Notes under the pieces: generated by a model
The model's input: only the letters and a program-made list of their open reading frames with translations
Told to the model about the DNA's origin: nothing
Database searches by the model: none
In this document: positions 1 through 9,806 of the stretch, in pieces
Numbering within the stretch: position 1 is the first letter of the stretch
Layout of the letters: every line of letters begins with the position of its first letter
Translations under genes and position numbers: made by a program
Assembly: GCF_029784135.1 (NCBI RefSeq)
Contig: NC_073745.1
Coordinates: 106,092,365 to 106,156,364 of the forward strand
DNA: 64,000 nucleotides
DNA from: Toxorhynchites rutilus septentrionalis
Lineage: Eukaryota > Arthropoda > Insecta > Diptera > Culicidae
Direction of reading: 5' to 3'

Positions 1-1
1 T

Positions 2-265
2 GTGGCAATTTCACGGAATCGGCGAGCACAAGAATTGCCACTGGTTGCTGTGGCTCCGATCGATCTGAGCCGTGGCTTCTCGCTGCTGGTTGGCATTCCA
101 CCCGTCTGCGAAGCTAGCAAAAACTTTTTCGGTGAAGCATTCGAACAGGCCGCACGTCATAGCGGATCAACAATCTCGAAGGATTGTTTCGAAACCTCCG
201 TCATACAGATACGCCATTCGGACTGCACCAAATTTCTCGATGCGTTGACGGTTCTGTTAGCCTAG
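2..265 (+). CDS. 3' terminal coding exon of an unrecognised gene (partial)
   Basis: An open frame enters from the window edge and runs 87 codons to a TAG at 263-265. The first codon seen is GTG, so no start is claimed and the 5' part lies outside the window. Base composition is clearly more GC-rich than the flanking DNA, and third positions look coding-like. The encoded tail mixes hydrophobic and charged residues, has five cysteines, and shows no membrane segment, repeat or motif I can name. The frame ends LDALTVLLA. Everything downstream is AT-rich and non-coding. It could be the last exon of a host gene or a fragment of a transposon ORF; I favour the host gene because the frame is clean, but I do not recognise the family. 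Confidence 0.45.
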   Translation: MAISRNRRAQELPLVAVAPIDLSRGFSLLVGIPPVCEASKNFFGEAFEQAARHSGSTISKDCFETSVIQIRHSDCTKFLDALTVLLA

Positions 266-652
266 AATGCCGTAGTCGAAACTTAACTACTCAGAGTTGA
301 GGGTGGTAACGTAAGTTTAGACAATGTAAGGTTAACTCTGTTAGAATAGTTTTATCAATCAGTCCATTTTTTATACCTGACTTACTATATTTATCTCTGA
401 CTGGAAATGCGATGAAAGTAAATACAAAGTTTAAGACGTCAAGAGGAAATATTATTAATTTTTTTCAATCGAATGGAAAAAGAAATTATTTTTGCATGAG
501 CGTTTCGCCTCACATATCTGTAGCCTTAAACGCACTCCCTGAGGATTCCAACAGATCAACGCTTGCATCGTCAATCACAGTAACCCATGAGTTTTCAAAC
601 AAAATTTTGACAGCGTTATTAGTTGATCTGCGGAGGTTATGGCGAAAACAGT
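266..652. other. Non-coding flank
   Basis: AT-rich sequence downstream of the edge exon. An 80-codon open frame at 412-654 has no recognisable content and looks like chance. No clear AATAAA signal was found close to the exon stop. Confidence 0.4.
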
Positions 653-756
653 AAAGCCAAGTTTATACGGTGCGAGTTAGCATACGAGTAGGTCTAGTCA
701 ATTACTGCAGTGCAGCTACTCACACCGTGTGAACACATCATGCCAGTTAGTGTCAA
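653..756. repeat. MITE end, TTA-target family (fragment)
   Basis: The segment beginning TAAAGCCAAGTTTATACG resembles, with mismatches, the reverse complement of the end at 6395-6432 (TTAAGACTCATTTATACG) and the end of the MITE at 760. Both fragments also carry a CACACxGTGTGAA block. It looks like one end of an older member of this small family, into which the palindromic MITE at 760-947 inserted. Confidence 0.35.
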
Positions 757-759
757 TTA

Positions 760-947
760 AGGCTGATTTAGACGATGCCAGTCAGCGCTCTAGTTGAAGT
801 ATCCAGTGATCAGAGAACAGACACTCTGTTCAAGTTACTTGTACCAGTATCGAACAAGTAATTGGCCTCGAACTTGAACAGAGTGTCTGTTCTCTGTTCA
901 CTGGATACTTCAACTAGAGCGCTGACTGGCATCGTCTAAATCAGCCT
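760..947. mobile_element. Palindromic MITE with TTA target duplication
   Basis: Two 77-bp arms (760-836 and 871-947) are inverted copies of each other with one mismatched position, around a 34-bp spacer that itself contains a small ACTTGT/ACAAGT stem. The termini are AGGCTGATTTAGACG and its complement. TTA lies directly outside both ends (757-759 and 948-950). A 3-bp TTA duplication is the habit of PIF/Harbinger transposases, so I infer a Harbinger-mobilised MITE. There is no coding capacity. Confidence 0.7.
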
Positions 948-1196
948 TTAGAGATGTGCCATCCGTTCATGAGCTGTTCATCAAAGTGAGCGGATTCGGA
1001 TCGGCTCGTAATAAAAAAAGACGGGTGGGTAATGTCGGGGACATAACCGGAGTGACGTAGGACTAGACAAAGGGGACAGCTTTTGTTAAATATATATTTT
1101 AAATATATTGTTTTATTTACTTCTCCTACGTGAATACCTACCTATCTACCTGAAAAATGGATTAGTTTACTGTTTACTCTTTATGAATATGTTGAT

Positions 1197-1212
1197 GGTT
1201 CTGAAAAGAACC
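1197..1212 (-). promoter_or_regulatory. Histone mRNA 3' stem-loop
   Basis: On the minus strand this reads GGTTCTTTTCAGAACC, a perfect 6-bp stem with a four-base TTTC loop. It matches the consensus bound by stem-loop binding protein in replication-dependent histone mRNAs. It lies downstream of the H2A-like pseudogene on the same strand. Confidence 0.8.
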
Positions 1213-1668
1213 TTTGGTGTTGTGTTTTTGTTATCACTCAATATTCCCATCTTGTTCGGTTAAACCTTCCTGTTCCACTCGCCACAGCTTTCACAGTTGG
1301 AAAATTTCTTCCCATCCAGCTTGTGACATGTTGTTCAGTAAATTACATTTAATGCGACGTGCCGGAGAAACACTTTGCCACTCACTGAAACTAATTGTTG
1401 CCTTGATGAGCGCCGAACCGAAGCTGATCTGTTCTTGATGCGGGTTTTCTGATTGTCGTAAGCAGCTTTGCAAGCCAACTCGAGCACTCCGACGGCCGAA
1501 ACTCTATAATCGCTGTTAGGTATACTGGTGCTCCGGCACCAATCCGTTCGGCCTAGTTACCCTTGCGGAATAATCAGTGAATGCGACCAACAGGGAACTG
1601 GAGACCTGCACGGTTCGAGTGAGACTTTACCTTTCCCTTAACTTGTCCTCCTTTGTTACGTCCACGAT
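1213..1668 (-). pseudogene. Histone H2A pseudogene, copy 1
   Basis: Read on the minus strand, 1668 to about 1420 encodes a decayed H2A. It has a basic N-terminal tail, then [14 protein letters not shown], a stop, RKGN, another stop, AERIGAGAPVYLTAIIEF, and after a frameshift LELACKAAYDNQKTRI. These correspond to the histone-fold segment of H2A. The start codon reads ATC, and the region after RI no longer resembles the H2A C-terminus. A consensus histone stem-loop follows at 1197-1212. At least two stops and one frameshift make it non-functional. Confidence 0.75.
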
Positions 1669-1904
1669 GCCGATGCCGTACAACCACACGGGTTTACGGT
1701 TTGAAAGAAAATAAGATATTTTTTTGGGGTCCGCGTGTTTTATACTCTAGCGGTACACACTCACAGGATAGAGACAAATCGGCAGACTCAGCCAGAGGGG
1801 CGAGTCCAACGAGACGAACGAATGAGCGTTAAAAGGGAGCGATGGCAAAAAAATACATTCATTACGATTTGTTCGCTCGTTGGATTCACATGCAGGCTAA
1901 AAAG

Positions 1905-1920
1905 GGTCCTTTTCAGGATC
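1905..1920 (+). promoter_or_regulatory. Degenerate histone-type stem-loop
   Basis: GGTCCTTTTCAGGATC on the plus strand is a near-match to the histone 3' stem-loop. One position differs from the consensus, which disturbs one stem pair. No histone frame precedes it on this strand in the 170 bases I checked, so it is probably a relic. Confidence 0.45.
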
Positions 1921-1949
1921 ACAAAATTATCTTCAATCTAAAGAGTTTA

Positions 1950-2150
1950 TTGTTTTGTTGTCACTCGATATCCCCATCTTGTTCGGCTAAACCTTTCTGT
2001 TTAGCGATTGCATTTGCCACTCACCTCAGCTTTCACAGTTGGAAAATTTCTTCCCATCCAGCTTGTGACATATTTTACAGTAAATTACATTCAATGCAAC
2101 GTACCGAAGCGCCACTCAGTGTCGCATTGGAGGCGATTTTAACCTGTAAT
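1950..2150 (-). pseudogene. Histone-locus remnant (duplicate of 1235-1400)
   Basis: About 170 bp matches, with scattered differences, the 3' portion of the first H2A pseudogene region. Shared blocks include CCCATCTTGTTCGG, TTTCACAGTTGGAAAATTTC and CCAGCTTGTGACAT. The histone-fold part itself is missing here. It is a truncated duplicate of the same locus. Confidence 0.55.
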
Positions 2151-2515
2151 TGAACATTTGCGATGACAGTGTAACAGTGTCGACTTTCAATGTGCGGTCA
2201 TAATTTGGATCTCTATGTTTACAAAAATTTCCAACTAAATAAGTCGCATTACATGTCCGTCCAATTAGCTAAATGTCGAACTAATTGTAAATTACTGTAC
2301 TTTCAATCTGGAAACAATTTAAGAGTTGGTGAAAATTGAATAATCTTGAAAGTCCCCAACTATCAATAAGCTCAGAACTACTGCCAAATTCACATACTCA
2401 TCAGATCCTGGCAAACAAATTATGAAAACATCAATTTGTGTTTTATTATTATTTTGGATAATGTTTTAGAACGCATTGAACTTTATTTCCTAAACTCTTT
2501 TTTGGAAGGTTTAAT

Positions 2516-2531
2516 GGCCCTGAAAAGCGCC
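2516..2531 (-). promoter_or_regulatory. Histone mRNA 3' stem-loop
   Basis: The minus strand reads GGCGCTTTTCAGGGCC, a consensus-like histone stem-loop with one imperfect stem pair. It lies downstream of the third H2A remnant on the same strand. Confidence 0.7.
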
Positions 2532-2963
2532 TTGTTTTATGGAATGGTTCCAATTTAGAAAACTTAGTACTCGTGGTTTTGAAAAAAAAAACCATTTCGA
2601 ACGCCCTCGATGCCGCCTTGTTCTGGATTTGCCACCAAAGCAGATTGTAAAAAGAACAAACTTTTTTCTTCTGCTACCTGCTGCCGTTTTGCGATTGCGT
2701 TTGCCACTCGCCACTCGCTGCAACTGCCTTTGTTGTCTTGATGTGTTCTGTTCTGAATGCGGTTTTTCTTATCGTCGCGAGCAGCTTTACCAGCCAACTC
2801 GATCACTTCGGCGGCCGAAACTATATAACGCCGGCTAGGTGGACTGGTGCACTGGTACTAACGCGCTCGGCCTAGCTACCCTTGCGGGGAACTCCATATC
2901 AACACGGTTCGAGCGGGATTTTGCCTTTCCCTTCACTTTTCCTCCTTTACCATGTCCAGACAT
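2532..2963 (-). pseudogene. Histone H2A pseudogene, copy 3
   Basis: The ATG (complement of 2961-2963) opens MSGHGKGGKVKGKAKSRSNR, the canonical H2A N-terminal tail. A deletion then removes the start of the histone fold. After frame changes the minus strand resumes with IELAGKAARDDKKNRIQNRTH, the segment at the end of the long H2A helix. The C-terminal third is unrecognisable but a stem-loop follows at 2516-2531. H2A in animals is an intronless gene of about 124 codons; here the internal deletion and frame breaks rule out function. It shares derived changes with copy 1, so the copies probably multiplied as pseudogenes. Confidence 0.75.
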
Positions 2964-3515
2964 GGGTGCTTGGGTTGGTTTGTTGATGTGTTGTGATGCG
3001 AACCGATGTGGTGTACGGTTTGAATGAGAATGGTCGTTACGGCAGCGGAGCGGGGATTTTTAAGCTGACTGGCTGGCTCGAGAATTACGCATGTGTGAGA
3101 CTGCGACCAATGTTTCGTTCATTTTTTTCTTTTTCCTTTCCAATCGTGCTTCATTCTATTTCGCTGCTGCTCTGGTTGCCCGTTTTGGTCGGTACGATTT
3201 GAGGAGCACAAAATGAACCAATCAAAAATGGGCACATAGTGAATTTTGAGAATGCTTGATATTTCACAATTATTCAATTATTTATCTCAAGAAAAATGAA
3301 ATGTTATTCTTTATGATATATGCGTAGATATATTTCCTATCAATTGATGCAAAAACCTTTGCGATCTATTGAGAAATGCTCGAGTTATAAGCGTTCCAAA
3401 TCTTGCATTTTTTCCTACTTGTTCAGTGCCTAGATTTTCATTTCACCCCCTATATCTTCCGGTTAGACGTAGTCCTACGTCAAAAAACGCGGCTCTACAG
3501 CTCACATTGGAGCTT
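2964..3515. other. Region upstream of H2A remnant, ending in a GACGTAG palindrome
   Basis: This is the 5' side of the H2A pseudogene. It ends with GACGTAGTCCTACGTC at 3466-3481, a 16-bp palindrome followed by an A run. The same palindrome marks one end of two insertions further on (about 23285 and 56737), and the 60 bp beside it here resemble those at 56737-56800. This suggests that a member of that element family contains or abuts the histone remnants. Confidence 0.4.
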
Positions 3516-3517
3516 CT

Positions 3518-3609
3518 GAGCTGATGAGCTGATGAGCTGTTGAGCTGCTGAGCGGCTGAGCTGATGAGCTGCCTAGCTGTTGAACTGATGAGCTGTTGAG
3601 CTGCTGAGC
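3518..3609. repeat. 8-bp tandem repeat, GAGCTGNT unit
   Basis: About 11.5 imperfect copies of GAGCTGAT or GAGCTGTT lie head to tail. The encoded products have no meaning; it is a minisatellite-like tract. Confidence 0.8.
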
Positions 3610-3651
3610 AGTTTGTTTTCGTTTGTCTCTCTCCGTTCAATCGCTTTAGCA

Positions 3652-3858
3652 GAGATGCCAGAAAGGAAAAGGTTTTTAACTTGAAAATATTAAATCGCTC
3701 ATTTTTTAATTATATTCTCCATACAACACATTACAAAATGAAAAACAATATTATATCAATTATTGTTTGCAATTGAAATTAATATATTATTTTTATTTGT
3801 AACATGACTATGGAGGCCGCGTGCTGAATCAAAACTATTCAAAAATCACCCGGCATCA
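3652..3858. mobile_element. Short MITE with GATGCC ends
   Basis: It starts GAGATGCCAG and ends CCGGCATC, with AAAAATCACC just inside the right end. The same inner block (GAAAAATCACCTGGCATC) ends the element at 5494-6282, so both belong to one family. No convincing target duplication was found here. Confidence 0.4.
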
Positions 3859-4211
3859 ATGCTGATGATTGATTGGTAAAGGTTTGATAATGGTAATAGA
3901 CTTCCATGTGGAACAAACCGACTTCTATAATATGTACAACAAATTCTACTATTTTCGCATTTTCTAATCTGATAGAGATAGAGGGTGGCTGGCTCTTTGT
4001 GACCTTTGTCTTCGCGAATGATTATTTCGCGTTGCGTCTATTAGTGGAAATATTTTCATATATCCTTGCGAGAATGGACGTAAAAAAGTTTATCTCGGTA
4101 GTTTTATCTAAAACCGTCGTTCCGGGCTATATATGAATACGAGGAAAACCAAAAATCTTGAATATTAACATTTTAAAATAACCTCCAATTGGACAAACTT
4201 ATCATTATAGA

Positions 4212-4532
4212 AAAAATGCACAATCATCTTGCGTATGCGGATTATGCGCGACAGTGAGTTCCATAATAGATCCATAAGCCTTGCCGAAATTTGTCAGTGA
4301 GTAATAGGCTCATGCACTTTTGTTTTGGTCATGGCCTTTACATTATCTGATCATTGGTTTACATAACCTTGATAGTTCAATGATTTCTGTATTGATAAAA
4401 CATAGTTTTCAAACTGAAATATCTGTTTTTTCGTGTTTGAAATCCATTTTAGTCTTTTGTTGCGTTATCCGCGGTTTTCGTTATTCGCGGTGAGCTAGCT
4501 AGACTGTTACGCGGATAATCTGGGTGCTACTG
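4212..4532. mobile_element. Pogo-type MITE, degenerate copy
   Basis: The right end reads GCGGATAATCTGGGTGCTACTG followed by TA. The interior GAGTTCCATAATAG and CCGAAATTTGTCAGTGAG matches the better preserved element at 10780-11092. The left terminus has decayed. Confidence 0.65.
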
Positions 4533-4615
4533 TAATTACAAATACAATTCGTTTATTTCGTATTGCTGTCTGTTAAGAAAACATGCCTTTTGAATCTCCT
4601 AGGATTGGAGGACTA

Positions 4616-5370
4616 GGATTAGGCGATCTCGGATCGATTCTCAGAAGATCGATCTTTTCTATTCCGATTTCCGATTTTTTGGATCGATCTTTTGTACTCA
4701 AGAAAATCGATTTTTTTGCTTTCGATCTTTTCGATCTTTTTGTAGATTTGTTTTTCAGTGTACATCGATTTTTTATCTCACCAAAGGCCAACTAACATTT
4801 CTTTTAAACATAATGTCAACATTTGGATTGATTCTTCTACGATTTACTTCAGCTGCTGAGGGGATGAACTGTAACAGGCTGCACATAGGATCAATGAACC
4901 TAATGTTGACTTCGATTACTGGTGAAAGGTTGTTTTGTAGATCTGGCGCCAAAATCGAGAATCGGCTTCTACTAAATGACAGATGTATGGCACGATTGTC
5001 TTTTAAGGGATCATTGTTAGCTGAGTTCTGGGCTGTTGTTCAATTTCTAATATTACTTTTTCGATTAATTCATCAAATAAAACGACTACCTGACGGCACA
5101 AGATGAATGCCCTGTGGCTGTGGCCTTCATGCTGTGGAACAAGAGAAAATACTTTTGATATTTGAATAGAAATATGAAATTTGTATTCCCTGTTCAAAGA
5201 AACGACAGTATTCATATAGGATAAGCATATAAATCGAAACAAGCTTTTAATGTTTCGCAAATTGAGCAAAGATCGATTCTTTGGTACCAATTTAATCAGT
5301 GGATCGATCCCTACGCCGTTTGGAAAATCGATTCAATAAAATCGATCTTTTTATAAAGATCGCCCAATCC
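4616..5370. mobile_element. GATC-rich MITE with TA target duplication
   Basis: The ends are GGATTAGGCGATCT and the complement of GGATTGGGCGATCT, flanked by TA on both sides (4614-4615, 5371-5372). Both subterminal regions are filled with CGATC/GATCG words. The 755-bp interior has overlapping open frames of about 95 codons on both strands with no recognisable protein. TA duplication suggests a Tc1/mariner-class transposase acted on it. Confidence 0.65.
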
Positions 5371-5493
5371 TAGTGTGAACAACCGCAAAATTCAACTGTG
5401 CTGAAGAGCTGTTCCAAATGATCAGCTCACTTGTATGAGCTGAACGGCTCTGAGCCGCTCACCATGATGAGCTGATTTACCCATCTCTAGTGT

Positions 5494-6282
5494 CAGGGAT
5501 GCCAAATGAAAAAAATGTCTCCATTTTTAACATATTTAAAAATATGCAAAGACATGAACAGACTTGAAAATTATTGGAAAAACAAATGAAACTCTCATAG
5601 TTTCTAAACGAAATTGTTGTTATTTTGTTTTACACGCTGGCGTAGCACGTTTCTTGAGATAGTTTTCTTGAAAATCTATAATATAAAATAACTATCAGAC
5701 ACTATCTTCATTCAAAATTCACTCACCGCTTACTAAAAAGTATTGTTCTAAGAAACAAAATACATATTTGAATTGAAAAAGTCCATTTTCATTCATTATT
5801 TTAGATTTTGAAGCGTATTCACCTGTAAATTTACTATCATTTTCATTTCACAAATTGGTACACGAAGCTGCTGTCAAGGCGAAGAAAATAAAATTTTAGA
5901 AAATCTTCTAGACTGCCATTTATAGCATCACATACTTTCGGAACTATCTTATCTATGGATTAGATTGGGGATCATCATCGTAGAGTTCCTTCAATATTGT
6001 ATTTGTTGCTCCTTTTCTTTGCATCCAATTCCTGGCCCAAATTCTTTTTTTCTTTCTGCTTTTTTCGGATAGTACCTTCAGTTCGAATAAATTCAGTACA
6101 AAGTATTTTTAAACACGGTCAGTGTGTATTTCGCGATAAAGTTCTGTAATGATAAATTCAACTGAAAACCTGAGACGAAAATTACCAATAGAGAAGTTGA
6201 TTTCGAATCATCTGACAAATTCAGAGCTGATTGCTGTTTCTGACTATTTGATGGACATTTGAAAAATCACCTGGCATCCCTG
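5494..6282. mobile_element. hAT-like non-autonomous element
   Basis: The termini are CAGGGATGCCA and TGGCATCCCTG, an 11-bp perfect inverted repeat that fits the hAT start rule. The interior is AT-rich and non-coding. I could not find an 8-bp target duplication, so the exact boundaries or later damage are uncertain. Confidence 0.55.
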
Positions 6283-6329
6283 GTAAACCCGTACTGTAGT
6301 ATCTAGTTTGTCGCCAGCAGCTCACACTG

Positions 6330-6432
6330 TGTGAATGGACAAGGCAAGTCAACCAATAGTCAAGCTAGTTCACCGGGTCAGTAGCTGCTCACTGTCAAGT
6401 CAGCTACTAGCAACGTATAAATGAGTCTTAAG
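6330..6432. repeat. MITE end, TTA-target family (fragment)
   Basis: The end CGTATAAATGAGTCTTAA is inverted relative to 653, and CACACTGTGTGAA recurs. It sits immediately left of the mariner at 6541 and may be its insertion target. Confidence 0.3.
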
Positions 6433-6540
6433 GCAATTGCGCTCCATGGTTAGTAACGGGTATTTTAATAGGGACGCAGCGGACGCAGTATCTCTCTGTT
6501 GCTCTCTTGACATTTCTCACCAGTACGGTTTGCCATTTCA

Positions 6541-7705
6541 TAATGTAGATATACGATCCAACAACGAGTCGAGATTATTAAAATTAACTACCGAAATTCG
6601 GAGTCAATGGCCTCAACTTTAAGAGCGCTACGTGCAATCTATGGTCGTCATAATCGTCCTGCCAGATCAACAATTGAGCGTCTAGTGGAACAATTTGAAT
6701 ACACAGGCACAGTACAAAATATTCCCGCGCCATTGGGACAAACAAGTGTTCGTAGTGTCGAAAATATTGCTGCCGCTAGCGCATCAATTATGGTAGACCC
6801 AAATCAATCTCTCACAAGTCGTTCTCGAGCGTTGGGCATCTCTGTGACGTTGTTGTGGCGAATTTTGCAAAAAGATCTTGGCCTACATCCTCACAAGATA
6901 AAATTGACGCAAGAATTGAAGCCGCTTGACCACCAGAAGCGTTGTATGTTCGTGAATTGGGCTGAGCAACAACTTGAAAATGATCCAGAATTTCATCGAA
7001 AAATCATCTTCAGCGATGAGGCTCATTTCTGGCTGAATGGCTTCGTCAATAAGCAAAATAAGCGTTTTTTGGTTATGCAGCAATCCCTACGTATTCCATG
7101 AGCCATCATTGCAACCCGAAAAAAATACGATTCGGTGCGGTTTATGGTCCGGCGGCGTCATTAGGCCGTACTTTTTCCGTGATGATCAAGATAGGCACGT
7201 TACTGTGAATGGGAATCGCTACCGCTCAATGATAACCGAATATTTTTGGCCCGAATTGGATGATATGGACTTGGACAATATGTGGTTTCAACAAGACGGA
7301 GCCACAAGCCACGTAGGGAATATAACAATCGATTTATTGAAAACCAAGTTTGGTGAGCGTGTTATCTAACGAAATGACTCAGTCAATTGGCCGCCTCGGT
7401 CGTGCGATTTGACCTGAAAACCAAGTTTGGTGAGCGTGTTATCTAACGAAATGACTCAGTCAATTGGCCGCCTCGGTCGTGCGATTTGACGCCGTTAAAC
7501 TATTTCCTATGGGGCTACGTCAAGTCTATGGTTTATGCCAAAAAGCCAGCGACGATTGACGAACTTCGTACGAATATCGAACATGAAATTGAAGCAGTAT
7601 CGCCCGATTTATGCTTAAAAACAGTCGAAAATTGGGTTCAGCGTCTGGACTTCTGCAAGCGTGCCCGTGGTGGTCATGCAAAAGAAATCGAGTTCCATAC
7701 ATAAC
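6541..7705 (+). pseudogene. Mariner-family transposase, broken
   Basis: Joined conceptually across breaks, this is a mariner-type DDD transposase of roughly normal length. It has an N-terminal helix-turn-helix region (YGRHNRPARSTI, then SRALGISVTLLWRIL), a first catalytic block FSDEAHFWLNG, a second FQQDGATSH, and a third SCDLTPLNYFLWG. In my count 36 residues lie between the second and third catalytic Asp. Damage: the start region has an extra base (6541-6560), a frameshift lies near 7070, in-frame TAA stops lie at about 7367 and in the duplicate, and a 77-bp tandem duplication (7338-7490) shifts the frame. It ends GGHAKEIEFHT and stop, as intact relatives do. I did not locate terminal inverted repeats. 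Confidence 0.85.
7338..7490. repeat. 77-bp tandem duplication inside the mariner ORF
   Basis: Bases 7338-7414 are repeated at 7415-7490 with essentially no differences, apart from the junction bases. Because 77 is not a multiple of three it destroys the frame. Confidence 0.9.
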
Positions 7706-8011
7706 GGCATCAAATGTACTTTCACATGAATAAATAATTTCATTGTTATCCAAAACCATTTTTGTTTTATATAAAAAAAAAGTTTTGTAGAGCGCTACAA
7801 AACTACTATTGAAAAACCAGATATTATAACATATTGTGCTTTTCAAATAGAACGTTACGGGAAAGAACGTTCACGTTCGGTCACCGTCTCACATGCAGTC
7901 TATGCTTGCAGCAGCACCGTCACGTCAAATGTCAAACAAATGATTTATTTAATGTTATTCATGGTGTCGCCACCTACAACAGTTTTAATTTGCAATGCCC
8001 TCTTTCAAGAG

Positions 8012-8281
8012 CTAAGATAAGATCAGACAATAGGGGGTCTTTTACGGACCAAATTTCTGTCAGTCGTTCTGATTTCTGATTGGTCGATTTCGATAAATTT
8101 CGTAAACAAAGTCGATTTTTCCAGTGTTGCCAATAAAAATAAATTACGTTGGGTTTGTATTGAATTTAGAAAAAAAATGAATTTAATTGATATTACGATA
8201 CTTAGTTTAGAGGAAATGTGAAGGAATTGTATACACGTTTTACCTAATTATTTTGTTACTATATTTTGATTGAATTGAAAA

Positions 8282-8350
<69 letters not shown>

Positions 8351-9288
8351 CATCTCATGTCAAACCGATATAGTGCTCCTCAGATTTCCATGAAAAGTGG
8401 TAGTTTCTTTCTTTATTGCAAAATATTAGACCCGTATTTTTTATTTTTTCGTTAGGGTGACCTTTTCTTATTTTAGGGTGGTCCGAAAAATCATTTTTTT
8501 CAACTTTTTCCTAAAAGTGCCTTTTTTAAAAATTCATAACTTTTGAATCACTGAACTGATTGAGATGATCGACATATTAAATTGAAGCCAATAAGCCAAT
8601 CTTTTTTGAAAAAATATCACACTTACCGGAAAGATAGGATTCTAGTCGCATAGGTCTAGTCTAGTCACATAAGAATATTGAACGAAGACTTAAAACATGT
8701 TAAATTTACAAAATAATGACTCTAAAACGAAAAAAACACCTCTCTAGAACCCTCTTTCCAAGTTCAATACTTTTTTCAATATTTTTTCTATTAAAAATCT
8801 ACCTCATTGGCTTCAATTAGATTTATTGATCATCTGAATCGGTTCAGAGGTTCAAAAGTTATGATTTTTTGAAAAAGTCATTTTTGGGAAAAAGTGGAAA
8901 AAATGAGTTTTCGGACAACACTAAAATGGAAATGGACATAAGTTTAGTTTAATAATAATCTATTTGGTTTCTGATACTAATATATTTTATTTCTACCATG
9001 CCATGCTCCTGCTATCAAATTTTCGTTTCCTTGTTTTTTTGTTTTCTCCGCTTTTTAAACGAAAAGATATAAATTTTTTATCCTTTTAAAGCATATTTTT
9101 GAGATTGTCTATTTGAAAATATGCAATATTCATTGAATTCGCACCAACCAAATGTTACGATTCATTAAAATAGAAATTTGAAAAATCCGATATTTTATAA
9201 TATTTGGCAGCTCTGGCATCTTCATGTCATGGCTTCGTTTTTGGACGACGAAGAAGAGTAAGAAGCCAGTTGTCTGGTCTTGTCTTAG
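8012..9288. mobile_element. MITE, CTAAG family, long copy
   Basis: The ends CTAAGATAAGATCAGACAA and TTGTCTGGTCTTGTCTTAG are inverted, and TTCAAGAG is duplicated at both sides (8004-8011, 9289-9296). A second member lies at 19443-20043 and shares both ends: about 230 bp on the left and about 200 bp on the right. The middle of this copy holds a (TA)n tract and an AT-rich module also found at 13.7-14.9 kb, which looks like a nested insertion. Confidence 0.8.
8285..8346. repeat. (TA)n microsatellite
   Basis: About 31 uninterrupted TA dinucleotides, inside the MITE at 8012-9288. Confidence 0.95.
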
Positions 9289-9309
9289 TTCAAGAGTACC
9301 TGTTGAAAC

Positions 9310-9806
9310 CAAGGGTTAGACATCAATTGAATATAGGCTACCCCACCTGGGTGACGTCTTTAGTGAACCCCTATTGAACTGACAGGAGCCAACATATCGA
9401 GTATCCCACTGACATTTTCCCTTTGTTTTCACCTGAATTGGGTATCCCACTGACAGTTCTGCTTGAGATTTTGCTAACGATCCTAGCACCAATCATAGCA
9501 CCCGGCTGGGCTACCCAAAATCAATATGACGTCATTTGTTTACCAACATATCATTTGCGAGGATTGAAATCGTTGAAATCACGAAGATAGTATGCTTTAT
9601 TTCTGACTGCATGAGCGATTTTCATTTTTCGGTTTCACGTGGAGGTGTTCACAGTTAACATGGAGTTTAAAGTTAGCCACTATTCGACTATACAACCGGA
9701 CCGAGTTGTAAACAAAAGTAATTGACAGAACCAAAATGTCAGTGAACCGCAGCAATATTGGGTACACTGGCAATATGAGGGATTTCACGTTTTAGTCATA
9801 CCCCTG
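9310..9806. mobile_element. hAT-type MITE
   Basis: It starts CAAGGGTTAGAC and ends GTCATACCCCTG, an imperfect terminal inverted repeat of the CARGGG type. GTTGAAAC is repeated on each side (9302-9309 and 9807-9814), an 8-bp target duplication as hAT transposases make. The interior contains two GGGTATCCCACTGACA-like words and no ORF. Confidence 0.65.

Noticed and set aside
4813..5290. Overlapping 95- to 97-codon frames on both strands as a captured gene
   Set aside because: They lie inside a TA-flanked MITE, overlap each other, and show no recognisable domain.
8281..8346. CRISPR-like or satellite array at the TA tract and neighbours
   Set aside because: A plain dinucleotide microsatellite. 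No direct repeats with unique spacers occur anywhere in the window.
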